DNA of 64,000 bases from Adiantum capillus-veneris (taxonomy: Eukaryota > Streptophyta > Polypodiopsida > Polypodiales > Pteridaceae), in assembly GCA_014529385.2 (NCBI GenBank), contig CM043969.1, forward strand, positions 29,530,946-29,594,945, given 5' to 3'. A model generated the notes under the pieces. It was not told where the DNA came from and made no database searches. It was given only the letters and a program-made list of their open reading frames with translations. Positions 9,501-20,479 of the stretch are shown piece by piece. The position numbers were made by a program, and so were the translations under genes. Each line of letters starts with the position of its first letter. Positions within the stretch are counted from its first letter, which is position 1.

Positions 9501-11708
9501 TACTCTAAAAGTAGGGCATTCACTGGTACTATGCGGTCCATAGCATACTGAGCACCATTGCTGCTCCCTTCTTGGATACATATGATTGTTTTGCGGAGCA
9601 CGATTGTCTCTAAGACTCTCTTGAATAGCCTTGGTGAGATCTGCTAAAGTCATCTCAGCTATCTTTGGATCCTTAGCAATAGGCTTTAGGGTCATTGGCT
9701 GATGCCCTGATGCTTGCGAGCTAATAGATTTAGGCTCCACAGATACTCTTTCTCCTTGAATCATTAAATTATCCTCCAATTGGATCGCATTGGTGGTGAC
9801 TGCTTCCCAAGTGGTGGTACCTCTAATGACTAGGCCATTGTAGATATCCTCATGTCGTAATACCCTAATGAATCTATCAAGCAATTGGTTATTGTTGAAG
9901 CGCTCATTTGGATTACAACGAGAATTCAAATGCTTTAAGTGACTTATAAAGTCTCTCACAGACTCTCCTTCCTCTCGTTGGGCTTTCTGGAGCTGAGAGG
10001 CTACACCCCAAAGCACTCCCTCTCGTATGTATTCCTTTAAGAACAGTCTCCTAAGAGTAGGGTAAATCGTTTTTTCTTCCACCCTTAGAGTTCTATACCA
10101 ATCCCCAGCCTTTCCACTTAAGGTTAGGCTTAAAGCATTGCTCTTATGTAGGTCATTGTGTTCTCCTAGAGAATCGCATATTTGTTCAAACACTTCGATA
10201 TGATTTCTCACATCCCCGTCTCCACTAAATTTTTGTGTGAGCTTGGCTATTTGTATTGCCTTACTTCTAGGCTCTCTATTAGGCGTGTTACACATATTCT
10301 CAGCAATAGATCAACCAATAGCTTGAGCAAATGTTTCCAAGTCACCTAAGTGAGCAGGCACCATGGTTGAAGGTGCTCCAGAGACTACATGTGGAGTAGG
10401 TATTGGCATCGGGCTTGGCACATAGGAAGCCCTTGGGTTCCACATTGGGTACGATGTTGTGCCATGTGGTGGTCCATAGTTCATATGGGTGGCCCTAGGC
10501 ATAGCAGACGTCGGATGTGACATGCTAGTGCTAGCCGGTATAGTCCCATTGGAATAAGAAATTATGTATTGTGGTTGTGGAGCATAGGTAGTTGAAACAA
10601 TGGGAGGGGTAGGGACTACATGAGTGTGAGCCATAGGTGCATACGATTAGTACACACTGGTAGGTACTGTTGCAGGCATTGAGCTACCATGTAGCGGTGC
10701 TTTACTAACAAATGAGGTCCATGGCGTGTTTCTTGGCATGCCCATCATTGGGGTAGGCATGGTAGCCGTGGTGTCATCAACGGAAAGATGAGCTAGACTT
10801 GGAAAAGTAAAGCTATCACTTGTGGGCTCAGATTGCATTGAGACCCCTCGCAAAACAACATATGGGGGATCGATGGGACTCACTGGGGGAGTCTCCATTT
10901 GTGATAGAGTGGGTTGTTTCCCTTTGCCCGTGTCTAAAAATCGCATAGGACCCGTCGAAGGTATGTTTATTCCTCGATTTTGCCTCTTGGACTGGATAAT
11001 CCTATGGATGACATTGCAGATCATGTGTTGTTGTTCTTCTAGACTAGTGGCACTAGATGTGGATTGTACAACTTCTAACCAACCCACATGGTATGTGTAG
11101 CCCATGTATAGGTCGGTCAAAGTCTCCATGTGTAGGTCATATTCCCAATTTTCATTGAGAAATACCCCGTCCAAACTTGGTGTACTAGAGGGTTGCCATG
11201 AGGTGGATGCAATGTTGCTTCCCGTGTTTTGACTTTTAGCCACCGCTACCTTAGAGGCGACTTTGGAAGGTGGTAGCTCGGTAGGGCCCTCATTAAATGA
11301 GGTAGGTAGAATGTCCACGTGGACACTCTGAGGGAGTGTGGGGTCTATAGGAGATGTGAATGGTGATTCTACTTCCCCACCCCCTTCATTTACTTCACTA
11401 GCCGTAGGTTCAGAGCGCGTAGCTCTACTAAAAGTTTCCATCAAACGGCTAAAAACACTAGTTCTAGGTTGTTGGGCCCAGCTAGGCACGGTTTCATTTG
11501 TTCCCCCGGGGCTTTGTGTAAGATGCTCTTCCATAATATCGTAGTTAGAGGAAGAGTCACTAGCCGCTATATTTGGGTCTTGGGTTGCACTACCTTGGGT
11601 CCCCGCCGAGGGCGTAGACCCTAGCGTGGAAGGATAGTGAGTACCCCCGTAAATCGAAGCACTAGCTATTTGTTCGGACTCTAGCACATGACCAGAGCGT
11701 AGATACAT
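6600..11708 (-). pseudogene. E1 gag-protease polyprotein (about 1702 codons, seven internal stops)
   Basis: A single frame on the minus strand runs from ATG 11708 (M-Y-L-R-S-G, a usual Ty3 gag start motif) to the TGA at 6602-6600, which E2 shares. It is broken only by in-frame stops whose codons begin (plus coordinates) at 10647, 10311, 8700, 7962, 7488, 7236 and 6921; no frameshift was needed. Order: low-complexity N-terminus; a retrotransposon gag capsid domain (10250-9700; W-Y-R-T-L, F-L-K-E-Y, S-V-R-D-F); four zinc knuckles (9516-9554, 9444-9485, 9048-9086, 8934-8972), the second with His changed to Gln. Next is a retropepsin-like domain (7910-7560; I-L-D-G-D-A-G, then I-L-G-R-P-F and D-W). 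A basic W-[IV]-P-K module (7208-6800) follows. The second residue of the E2 active site is D-G-G, so E1 is altered there. The product would form particles, not copy RNA. Confidence 0.85.
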
Positions 11709-11738
11709 GTGCTTTGGGTGCCGTACAAGTGTCGGCAA

Positions 11739-12524
11739 GTACCCTCAAAGGTTACTTGCTTTGTTTTGTCGGTGTTTTGCACCCCGTTTTCTACTTGATT
11801 TTTTTTTTGTTTTTGATGTTTTTTTAATGTTTAATTTTTTTAATTGAAGTGTGTGATAGCTCAAAACGAGCGTATCACTTAAAGGGTCACTGTGTGCTTT
11901 ACAGCACAATTTTCGGGCATCTGACGTTTCGTTGGTCCTCAAAAATCAATTTTTAGCTACGTATGAAGCTAAAATTTGTTTTTTTAAAAGGCGACTGAGG
12001 CTTAGGCCTGAGGGTGAGCTTGGGCTTGGGTCTGGGCTTGGGTCGGGGAGATATTTCCGATCCCGGTACTACCTTTAATTTTTTTTTAATTTTTTAATTT
12101 TTTAATTTTTTATTTTTTTTTAAAAAAAAATTTTAAAGGATAAGGCCGCCGCGGCCTGCGCGAGAGCACACACACACACTCTCTCTCTACCTACTTCTAA
12201 CTAATACACCTACTCTTACACACTAACACACTCTATTAACTCTCACTAATCTACTTCCTACTTACTGTACACAGAAAACTAACTACCTTAATACATAGAG
12301 AATAAACACAGAACCTTTGAAATCTCTATTAACAAAGAAAACTAACTACCTTAATACATAGAGAATAAACACAGAACCTTTGAAAACTCCATTAACAAAA
12401 AAAACACACAGTATAACACCAAATCCCTCTTCTCAACACACACACACTCCTTCCTTACCTTTCCTACGATAGAAATTGCACCACGGAGAAGCACAGAGTG
12501 CTACTCGAGCTTCATGTATGGCAC
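11739..12524 (-). other. E1 5' leader with 63-bp tandem repeat
   Basis: Untranslated leader between the primer binding site and gag. It holds two adjacent 63-bp units (12274-12336, 12337-12399; GAAAACTAACTACCTTAATA...), present also in E2 (42849-42911, 42912-42974). It also holds A/T homopolymer runs at 12077-12137 and an AC-rich part near 12165. Confidence 0.75.
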
Positions 12525-12542
12525 TCCTTGGCAACGGCGCCA
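12525..12542 (-). other. E1 primer binding site, tRNA-Asp type
   Basis: The minus strand reads TGGCGCCGTTGCCAAGGA, starting four bases inside the LTR edge. Thirteen leading bases match the complement of plant tRNA-Asp 3' end. Confidence 0.8.
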
Positions 12543-12546
12543 AAAA

Positions 12547-12813
12547 TGTGCGTGTATGTCGCACGTGTCAATGCAAGGAACTTGCCGATACACCATGTGC
12601 GAGCCACAAATGGCTCCAAGAACACAACAAGCCTAAACTAGTAAGCTCAAAGAAGGCGATGGTGTGTCACTCACCGCTCTACGCTTGCTTTGTGGAGGAT
12701 TCCTCGCCACGAAGAAGAAGGAGACGCCGCTACGCCACGCTCAACCGCTTCACCGCTGTCGTGCCTTCGTAATGCTCGATCACCCACACACTCCCTCTCT
12801 CTCCATCTCTCAG

Positions 12814-12857
<44 letters not shown>

Positions 12858-13174
12858 AAAGAGATGAAAAAGAAGAAGAAGGATATGGAGCAAGAGCACT
12901 CTTCAATTGCACAAATGAGAGAATGAGTGAATTTTAGGTTTAGTTGACTTTTATATGAGCTCGCCCCATTGACACTTGGGCGCCCATGCTTAGCCAACTA
13001 ATCCCTTGAATGTTCCAGTTAGAGTGCGCCTCTCATCGGCGATCACTCTTACCCTTTTCCTATTGGACCAACAAGCCCGGTACCTGACTCTACCAAATAA
13101 ATAATACAATGTCCGCCGTAGGTTACAACGTCCATCATAGGTAATAGGGTGTCCGTGAACCGTGAGGGTTAACA
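12547..13174 (-). repeat. E1 5' LTR (628 bp)
   Basis: Partner of the LTR at 4349, with a longer AC tract (12834-12858). TATA box at 12949-12958 on the minus strand. Right flank CCCGT duplicates the left flank of the element. Confidence 0.93.
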
Positions 13175-13197
13175 CCCGTTGGTAATGTCTATCAAGG

Positions 13198-13379
13198 AAG
13201 ATTGCTCACTTTAGAGTCATCTACAAGTAAGTCTTACAAGTCCTAAGGCCCTCAAGACACTCAAGGTTACATCACAATACTCTAACTCAAGATTGCTCAC
13301 TTTAGAGTCATCTACAAGTAAGTCTTACAAGTCCTAAGGCCCTCAAGACACTCAAGGTTACATCACAATACTCTAACTC
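13198..13379. repeat. 91-bp tandem duplication
   Basis: Two adjacent copies of AAGATTGCTCACTTTAGAGT... (13198-13288 and 13289-13379) are almost identical, so the duplication is recent relative to the surrounding decay. Confidence 0.95.
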
Positions 13380-13791
13380 TCTTACAAATTTACTCATAGC
13401 ATGATGATTTACTATCTGCAGGATCGATTTACTGTCTGCATGACATATTTACTTTGTGCATCTATCTACAAACTTGGCCAGATTTGATGAAACTTACATA
13501 GACTGATCCTCTTGAGCTCAACAATAAAATGGTAGTGTCAAATCTTAGTTCAAACACCATAGACACAAATTATAGACATTCAAAGGTTTACAGGAGACTC
13601 ACAAAACAGTAGATCTGCATGAGACTCACACACAAATAGAGGAGAAAAGATGGAGTTTTTCATTAATGAAAGAGTTCAACACTTACATCAGAGCCCAAGC
13701 TTACAATGCTGCACTTCTCCTTCTCCACCAGCTCTCTAGGCTCTTCACTTCAGATAAGACTAAGAACCCCCAAAAAAGTCTATCTTTTCAC

Positions 13792-13799
13792 TTTTATAC
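13792..13799 (-). promoter_or_regulatory. LTR TATA box of E0
   Basis: The minus strand reads GTATAAAA within a 20-base string (CCCTAGGTATAAAAGTGAAA) that is identical in the E4 LTRs (54046-54053 and 61091-61098). Confidence 0.5.
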
Positions 13800-14494
13800 C
13801 TAGGGTTTACAAAAATTGGGCCAGTTCACATTGTGGCCGGCGATCCATCTGCACTTTTCTGGCGCTGCTCCAATCCTCATACATGGACCTTAGTAAGTCA
13901 ACCTAAGGCCAGATCAAGTGCTTTAGGCAGAAAAAACCAGAGTTTTGTGATTGAAGTCTCAACCAAAAATCCAAATCCAGCGAATATTGGTGAGGAGTGC
14001 CTTAAGAAAGGGGGGAACCCAAATTAACAAGAACAGTTGAAAAAAGGTGTCCAGATAGGCTTTGTTTACTCTATCCTGATAGAGTAACAGCTGCATGGTA
14101 GAATTGGAATTTTTCAAAACCCTATAGACCATAGCTTTAGTAGCCTATCAAGAGTGAGCACATCCAATTTGAGAGCGTTTGGACATCAAAAAGTCAACCA
14201 AAGTACCCATCGAGTATTCTAAGTTGGAGTTCTAAGACTTTTGGGGATAGTGACCTAACCAAACTTTCAAATTCCTTGAAACTTGGTGTACATGAGCTAC
14301 AAAGGGTAGGGAACACATCTGTCAAGAAAACTAGGAGAAAAAGAATTATTATGACCTATTGTTTACTCTATTGCGATAGAGTAAAAGCAGTTAGATCGAG
14401 TTGCAATTTTTGAAAATCCTTAAGCCATAGTAAAAACAGGTCTTACCAAGTATACCTAAGAATTTTGAAGTCATTTGGATATAAAAGAGTAGGT

Positions 14495-15531
14495 CTAAGA
14501 CCATTTGAGAGAATTGTAGAAACACCACATTTGACCTAACAAACAAAGTAAAAGTCTAAACCACTTGTAAATTGGTAGGAGGACTAAGGTAAAGGATTGG
14601 AACACACTAGCAAAATAGATAGGTCTCATAAAAGAAGTTGTGCTATCCTTTTGCATCAAAACAACTCCAAGTGTGTCATTACCTACACTTGGATTGACAT
14701 AAAATGTCTCTCCCCATTGAGGTGGTGCAATAGTAGGTAAGGTTTCCAGAATCTCCTTTACTTCATCGTATTGGCTCTCACTTTCTTCACTCCAAATAAA
14801 GACATCCTTGTGTGCCAACTGTTGTAGAGGAAGAATCACTTGAGAGAGCGGATGGATGAATCTACTCATGTACCTCACTTTTTGTAGAAATGAGATGAGT
14901 TGTTTGGCCGAGGTTAGAGAAGGTAGTGACACCAAGGCTTGGACTTTGTTAGGGTCAGCTTTAATGCCCCTAGCTGAAACTATATGACCAAGTAGAGTTA
15001 CTTGGCTCTCAGCAATGTGACATTTATCTACATTCAATTGCCCACCCAAAATTGTAGCCTAGACAATACTTCATATACCTTTTCTAGGTGCAATATGCAA
15101 GAACTATAAATGCAAAAATCATAAATGAACACCCTTATAGAGCTACCAAAGTATGGTTGGAAAACATAAGTTACAAATCTCTGAGAAGTTGCTGGAGCAA
15201 AAAAACCCCAAGGCGTGATGAAAGTCGTCATCTTTTGATCTTCGTCTGCAATTTGGATTTGAAAATACGCTGAGTAGCCATCACACACTATGTATAGCTC
15301 ATAACCCGCCACTTCGTTTAGGATCTCATCTTGAAAGGGAAGAGGAAAGTGTTCTCTCTTTGTGGTCGCATTGAGAGGTTTGTAGTCGACGCAGACTCGC
15401 CATTTTCCATCCTTCTTTGGTGTCACTACTATGGGAGAGACCCACTCCGAATCTTCCACAGGATAAATGAAATCGGAATTTAAGAGCTTCCTTACCTGCT
15501 TGAGCAAAACCTCTTGCTGAATTACACCCAA
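14495..15531 (-). pseudogene. Ty3/gypsy reverse transcriptase with start of RNase H, inactive
   Basis: Two overlapping minus-strand frames (15531-15034, 15049-14495) give a nearly complete RT. Motifs are W-V-S-P-I-V-V-T-P-K-K-D-G-K-W-R-V-C-V-D-Y, L-N-A-T-T-K-R-E-H-F-P-L-P-F, D-G-Y-S-A-Y-F-Q-I, T-P-W-G, and the catalytic box as F-I-Y-D-F-C-I-Y-S, in which one of the paired aspartates is Tyr. The thumb follows (L-L-G-H-I-V-S-A-R-G-I-K-A-D-P-N-K), then the connection (F-I-W-S-E-E) and the first RNase H strand (P-I-Y-F-A-S), where homology stops. RNase H and integrase are missing, apparently cut by E0. The frameshift and the lost Asp make it dead. Confidence 0.88.
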
Positions 15532-15721
15532 TCGTCGTAGCTTCTACACCACAGGTTTGCTTCCTTCCTTCAGCTTGATATGATGTTGCACCACTGATAT
15601 CCCAATGATCTTATCATATTCATCGATGAACAAAGATTTGAAACTTTGTAGCATAATCACATAAACTTTCCTCTCCTCCTCACCAGCTCAAGAGAAATTA
15701 TCTTAAGCAACTTACTCTTTT

Positions 15722-16634
15722 CTACTGAAGGTGGAGTACTTGAAACATTACCTCCCTTTGATGGTTGTATGTCTGGAGGTACCTTATCCTTGGGGTCGAG
15801 GATGACTCCCATGATCTCAATGTCATTGTCAGTTCTTTGGTGGTAGACTCTTCACCTGAGGTTGATTGCGAGTTGCTAGAGGGCTCATCTTTGGTGGTCT
15901 CAAGGTCGATGTTGCGCTGCTCACTAGTCTTCATGCCGTAGAGTATCTCCTTCCCTTGCGCATTTCTCATTCGGAGCATGCATGTGCCCCAGTCTTGTTT
16001 TGCTCGCATAGCCATAAGCCATGGTCTACCTAGGATGATCGGATAGCACTCCCCCTTGTGTGGCATATCAAAGATATCCACATCTACTTCGGTGTCAAAA
16101 GCCTTAACCCTAATTGCATTCACAATTCCCACACACTTTACCTTCACATTGTTTGCCATTTTGGCTCGGCATGGTGTCGGCCTACTTACCTGCAACCCCA
16201 AATGCTGCATCATTTGCTAACTCATCACACAAATATGGGCTCCACCATCTATGTAGATATTGGATATCCACTACCCCTTGATGTGGGTGTCCGTTCACTG
16301 ATAGAATGTTGTCTAGATTCCTCCCCGAGATGGCCCCAGTCATCTTGGATTGTGATTTCCTTATGCTCACCATCTTTATCCACTTCCTCCGCACTTTGGG
16401 TGCGAGGTGAAGTAGTTGAGGCCAAGTGATATGTGGGCCCTGTGTAGACACATCCTGAACCAAATCATAGGGGTCAGAACTTTTACCAAGTACAAAATTC
16501 ACAATGACAATTTTATGTCGCGACTTTGATGACCTCTTTGAAGTTTCTCCTTTCGTGTTTACCTTCTCCCCTCCGTGCCTTGCACGCTTTACTCCCATTG
16601 CTTCTGATTCTACCTTTATCTTACCCTTGGCCAT
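15722..16634 (-). pseudogene. Retropepsin-like protease region of the same Ty3 element
   Basis: Frames 16634-16182 and 16213-15722 on the minus strand overlap with a frameshift. The active-site strand reads I-D-G-G-A-H-I-C near 16240. The flap side and C-terminal strand read Y-P-I-I-L-G-R-P-W-L-M followed by D-W-G (about 16060-15985), the usual plant Ty3 retropepsin pattern. It lies in order between gag and RT. An acidic Ser/Glu-rich linker follows. Confidence 0.75.
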
Positions 16635-16844
16635 TACCTTGGCCTATTGAACTTCTTCTTTCACCTTGCTTTTATCCTCAAGTCCTATCACACTCACATT
16701 CTGATTACTTGCTACTGTAGAAGGTAACGGTGGAAGGATGACTTGCTGAGGTGGTGGTTGCACAAGTGGTTGTAAAATTCTAACTGGAAGATTTGGTGGT
16801 GGTTGCCTCGGCGGTGCTCTCGCCCTTGGTGGGGAGAGTTGATT

Positions 16845-17690
16845 CTACCTAGGACCTCTATTGAAATTCTGCCTCCTAGGATAAGGACGATAATACACAC
16901 CATGGCCACCTTGGTCGCAATTGTAGCAGTAGTGCTCTTGATCTTGTCTCCTTTGCCCTCTTCCTTGGTATGGCTTGGGGTTTGAAATCTGTCCTTGTTG
17001 CACCAAGTGGACAAATAAATTTTCTAGTTGGCTAGTGATGCGATTCATCAGGTCTTGTTGATCATCTACTACCTCTAGTGGTTGTGTTGCTTGAGCAGCT
17101 GCTCCTATCACTGGGGTCGTGTGGATTGTGTTGGACTCCTCTGACTCGGTAGCCTTTTCTTGCATCTGCAACTTCTTGTATTTGAGGCTGGCCACTTCTA
17201 CTGCTATCTCATATGTTGCAGGAAAACGCCCCTTCACCTTTTCCTTTAGCGGTGACCATAAACCGACAATGAACCGGTCCTTCTTGAGAAAGTTAGGTGC
17301 ACCATCACCCTCTTCCAATGACTCAAACCATAGCTCCCACAGGTCCACAAATTTGGACTCATCGGTAGCATACTCTTTCAGACCTCCTTGCTTTAACTCC
17401 TTCAGTCTCTCCCATAGCTTCTCTGGGGTCACTCCTTCACCAAATTGTTACCGGAAGGCCGCCCTAAGCAAATACAATCTTGCTTAGTAGCCATTGGCAA
17501 AGGATTAAACCAAGACTTAGCATCCACTTTCATTAGTAGAGGAAAATTTTCACGTTGGATGCATCATCATCTCGATTGGAGATCACACATGTGACCTCAA
17601 AGCTATCCAGGAACTCAATGACTGAGTCTTCTCCCTTCTTCCCATTGAATGTGGGGAAGGAAACACCCACCATATCATCTTACTCTTGAA
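16845..17690 (-). pseudogene. Ty3 gag with degenerate zinc knuckle
   Basis: Minus-strand frame 17432-16845, extended to about 17690 in other frames (F-P-T-F-N-G, V-I-E-F-L-D-S-F-E), follows the retrotransposon gag pattern: T-P-E-K-L-W-E-R-L, F-V-D-L-W-E-L-W, F-I-V-G-L. Near 16930-16890 there is C-Y-N-C-D-Q-G-G-H-G-V-Y-Y-R, a CCHC knuckle in which the last Cys is lost. Upstream (right) I see no primer binding site or LTR. Confidence 0.75.
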
Positions 17691-17802
17691 AGAAAATAGA
17701 ATAGAAATATAACTTACAATTTTTTATTTTTTATTATTATTTTCTTTGTTACAAACACATAGGTTTACTCGTAAGAACATAAATGACACTATCAAATGAG
17801 GG

Positions 17803-19503
17803 CTAGTAGTTGAAAAGAGGTAAGATGAATGGTTGGACAGAGGCATTGATCTCTCGCAGGCGTTGTGCACCAAACATGGTGGTGATGATTTGTTGAAAAT
17901 TCATTTTCCAGTCAAGGATGACACGGATAGAGTGAATGCATTGTGGGACATTCGGCTGGCCACTGTTGAATGGCCGATTCTCCGGATTCATTCTTCTTCT
18001 ATGCGTGGGGATGCTCTCCTTGGGTGGGAAAAGTTGTAGTTGTTGATGTAGGTCTCCTGAAAGTTTAAGCCAAAACGGTGTTCCCACAAGATCCACTTGT
18101 CGCTAGCTTCTAAATCCAACATAGCTCCTCTTGAAACTTTTTGGAAGAGGCAAAATTGTTGCTCCTCTAGCAAGCATACCTTCTTGCAAAGAAGTGTGCC
18201 ATCCTTTGCATGCATAGGCTTAATGAGATAAGTAGTGAGTTTTACCAATTTTACCACTCCTAAGTGGATTGCAATGAGGCACGCTAAGATATCATTGTTG
18301 TGTGGTTGTCGAAGTAGTAACACTCCTTGTACGAAGAGCGTTTATTCCTCCCTCCAAGTTAGGCCAGTGCTCAAGACCTTGTCAATGATGACACTTACTA
18401 GATCAACTGGGAGACGATGTAGAATTCAGGCTGCTGTGGCTAATTCACTGCTCATCTAGGGAGACCACAGGATGTGAGAATGACAATACTCTCCTAGAAT
18501 CTAACACAAAAAGGGATATTTCTTATAGATGCTGTAAGGTTGTACTTGAGAGCTAGTAGCTCTTCCTATTCTAACCCTACCTTATGTAGCCATAGGAAGA
18601 AAAAATCACACTTTTCTAGTTTGAGAATTGTCCCCCTAGCTACCTCTTGAAACAACTTAAATTGTCCTTCACTTGACCTTGAGATTTGCCTACAGCTAAA
18701 CTCCGCAGTAGGGTATGTGTAACAGGGAGAAATTAAGTAGGTGGTTAACTTCACCTCTCTTACCAAACCAAGGTGAACCGAAATGTAGCAAGATGCAATG
18801 TCGTCAGCGTAGTCGTAGTTACATAGAAGTTTCCCTTATATGTGGAGAGTGCTTCCCTCTCGCCAGGCAAAACTAGTGTCAAAGAACTTGTCAATGACCA
18901 ATCCCGCCAATTCACTAGGAAGACAATGGATAATCCATGCTGCTTATGCTAGATCTTTACTCATGTGAGGATGACAGAACATAGGAAGGAGAGGCTCTTC
19001 TTGCATGATGGTGCGAGTGTGGTGAACATTGTTGTGATGGTGGTGAATCCGCCCTCCTAGTTTCAAGTGAGAGACAGGGGCCTCTTGTGCGAAGAAGCCT
19101 CCACAAGTCTTGGAGATTTCTAGCTGATGCTCCGGTGATTCGCGATAGTGGAGGTGGAGGTGTGTTGTAACTGTGAGCCACTTCAAATATTACTGTTGCA
19201 AGAATACCTTCGTGGTTGTCAACGATGAAGGAAACACCCCTTTCCTTGGTAGAAGTTGCATTCATTCAGTTGAGCTTGTTGACTACATGCTGATTCTTTG
19301 ATGGCCATTGACTTCTTCTTGCACCTGCGAGGTCGGTGAGTAATATATACTATTTGTGTGGGGTATGAGGGCCTTACCACTTCTTGTATGTTGAAAATCG
19401 TGCATCTTGGAAGGAGGGTCGTTATGAGATTGGCTAAACTCGCTTGGATCTCCTCCTCTTCAATAGTCCAATTGGCGAACTCTAGAAGCCACTCATCCAT
19501 CAT
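17803..19503 (-). pseudogene. Unrecognised coding-like block with two paralogous segments
   Basis: Several minus-strand frames (19503-19219, 19265-18957, about 18960-18566, 18470-17988, 18096-17803) join into a plausible but broken coding region. Two segments are clearly paralogous: near 18960-18566 and 18470-18040. Both carry the order L-A-x-A-A, I-D-K, W-R-E, T-L, H-L-G-[LV]-V, K-L-T-T-Y-L-I-x-P, F-x-L-F-Q-x-V-[AS]-R-G and L-W-x-H-x-x-G-L. Stops and shifts occur in both. I do not recognise the family; it may be a host gene remnant or a retroelement protein. Confidence 0.45.
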
Positions 19504-19684
19504 AAAGATTTGGCATTTTAGTCTTGTAAACTGAAGTTTTCAGGATTTCCTCAATGGGGGCACCAAAGAAAGACTAGGGGAAAACACGCACGAGGAGGGG
19601 GGTTGGCCTCTACACCTCCATTCATACGGTCTTCCTTGTCACCCTGGGAGAGTGTGTATGAATATGGGGGGTACCACCTAGCAT

Positions 19685-19693
19685 TTTTATAGC
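19685..19693 (-). promoter_or_regulatory. Possible TATA box upstream of the unrecognised block
   Basis: The minus strand reads CTATAAAAA about 185 bases before the ATG-ATG at 19503, in a moderately GC-rich context unlike the AT-rich surroundings. Position and motif fit a core promoter; no other support. Confidence 0.3.
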
Positions 19694-19730
19694 CTCCAGG
19701 ACGCTGTGTGGGACCGAGAAAATATATGCA

Positions 19731-20479
19731 TACTAAAATGCATGGTGACTCTCAACCATGATACTAAACCATAACATAATCACTAACAAAGAAAAAATGA
19801 AAGAGAATATGAGTCTAGCATGGGACTAATGCTGAGCAATGGTGCACGGGCTGCAAGACCTCACAAGAACTATATGTAAGATGTGTATGTGGCATGCATA
19901 AAGAGAGGATGAGACCATGCACAATATTGTAGTGTTGTGCGGAATTATTTTAGCTAAATATACACATGAAAGATGGAACCTTGCTACTTATAGTATATGG
20001 GTAGATAACAAGAAGCCTTACATAAGAGACTTGTTCATAGGCGCAAGGGGTAAGGTGATCGAGGCAAGAGCGGGCCTCCCCATAACCTTGGTGAATGGCA
20101 TGAACATGAGAAGAGTCATCATGACTAGGGCGTAGTGAGGACCTTGGAGAAAATTGTCAGTTGATGAGGCACCTTCTTGCCATATGGAGAGTGAGAATTC
20201 CATTAGAATTTGGTGCACATGAGCATGATGTAGGTGAGTGTGGTATGGTGATGTTGCATGAGCGACAATGTTGAATTGCAAGTGCTTTGATAGTGTGAAT
20301 GATGTAGGTGATGTGTGAGTGGAGCCTTTCAGGAAACACTTTAGTGTATAGTGTGCGTGGTGGTGGTGAATGCAAGAATGCCAAGATCTTCATGTGCTCC
20401 TCATGTACAAATATTACGTGCTTTCATTACCTACCTCCATGTGATCTTCTCTATTTCATTCCTCCCTCCATGACAACCG
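19731..20479. other. No gene recognised
   Basis: Short open frames occur on both strands, but none shows a domain or codon pattern I can support. It may be the 5' part of the copia remnant that follows. Confidence 0.4.

Larger units (their letters stand above)
4349..13174 (-). mobile_element. E1: complete LTR retrotransposon with gag-protease only
   Basis: Two LTRs (4349-4961 and 12547-13174) begin TGTGCG and end TTAACA on the plus strand. They are flanked by a 5-bp duplication CCCGT (4344-4348 and 13175-13179). The element reads on the minus strand: 5' LTR 12547-13174, primer binding site 12525-12542, leader, one long polyprotein frame 11708-6600, a 1.6-kb 3' noncoding region, purine tract 4962-4974, and 3' LTR 4349-4961. 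No RT, RNase H or integrase motif lies anywhere between the LTRs. It is therefore non-autonomous by construction, in the manner of the gag-only TR-GAG class. E2 is a second copy of the same family. It is nested in the E0 LTR. Confidence 0.92.
13180..14480 (-). repeat. 5' LTR of E0, part 2 (right boundary uncertain)
   Basis: Continuation of the LTR broken by E1. It contains a perfect-looking 91-bp tandem duplication (13198-13379), a minus-strand TATA context CCCTAGGTATAAAAGTGAAA (TATA at 13792-13799), two ~22-bp palindromes (14066-14087, 14363-14384) and weak ~280-bp internal repetition. The outer end lies somewhere before the RT remnant that begins near 14495. Confidence 0.5.

Noticed and set aside
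19917-20393. Short open frames on both strands
   Set aside because: No domain, no conserved counterpart in the window, and overlapping in both directions.
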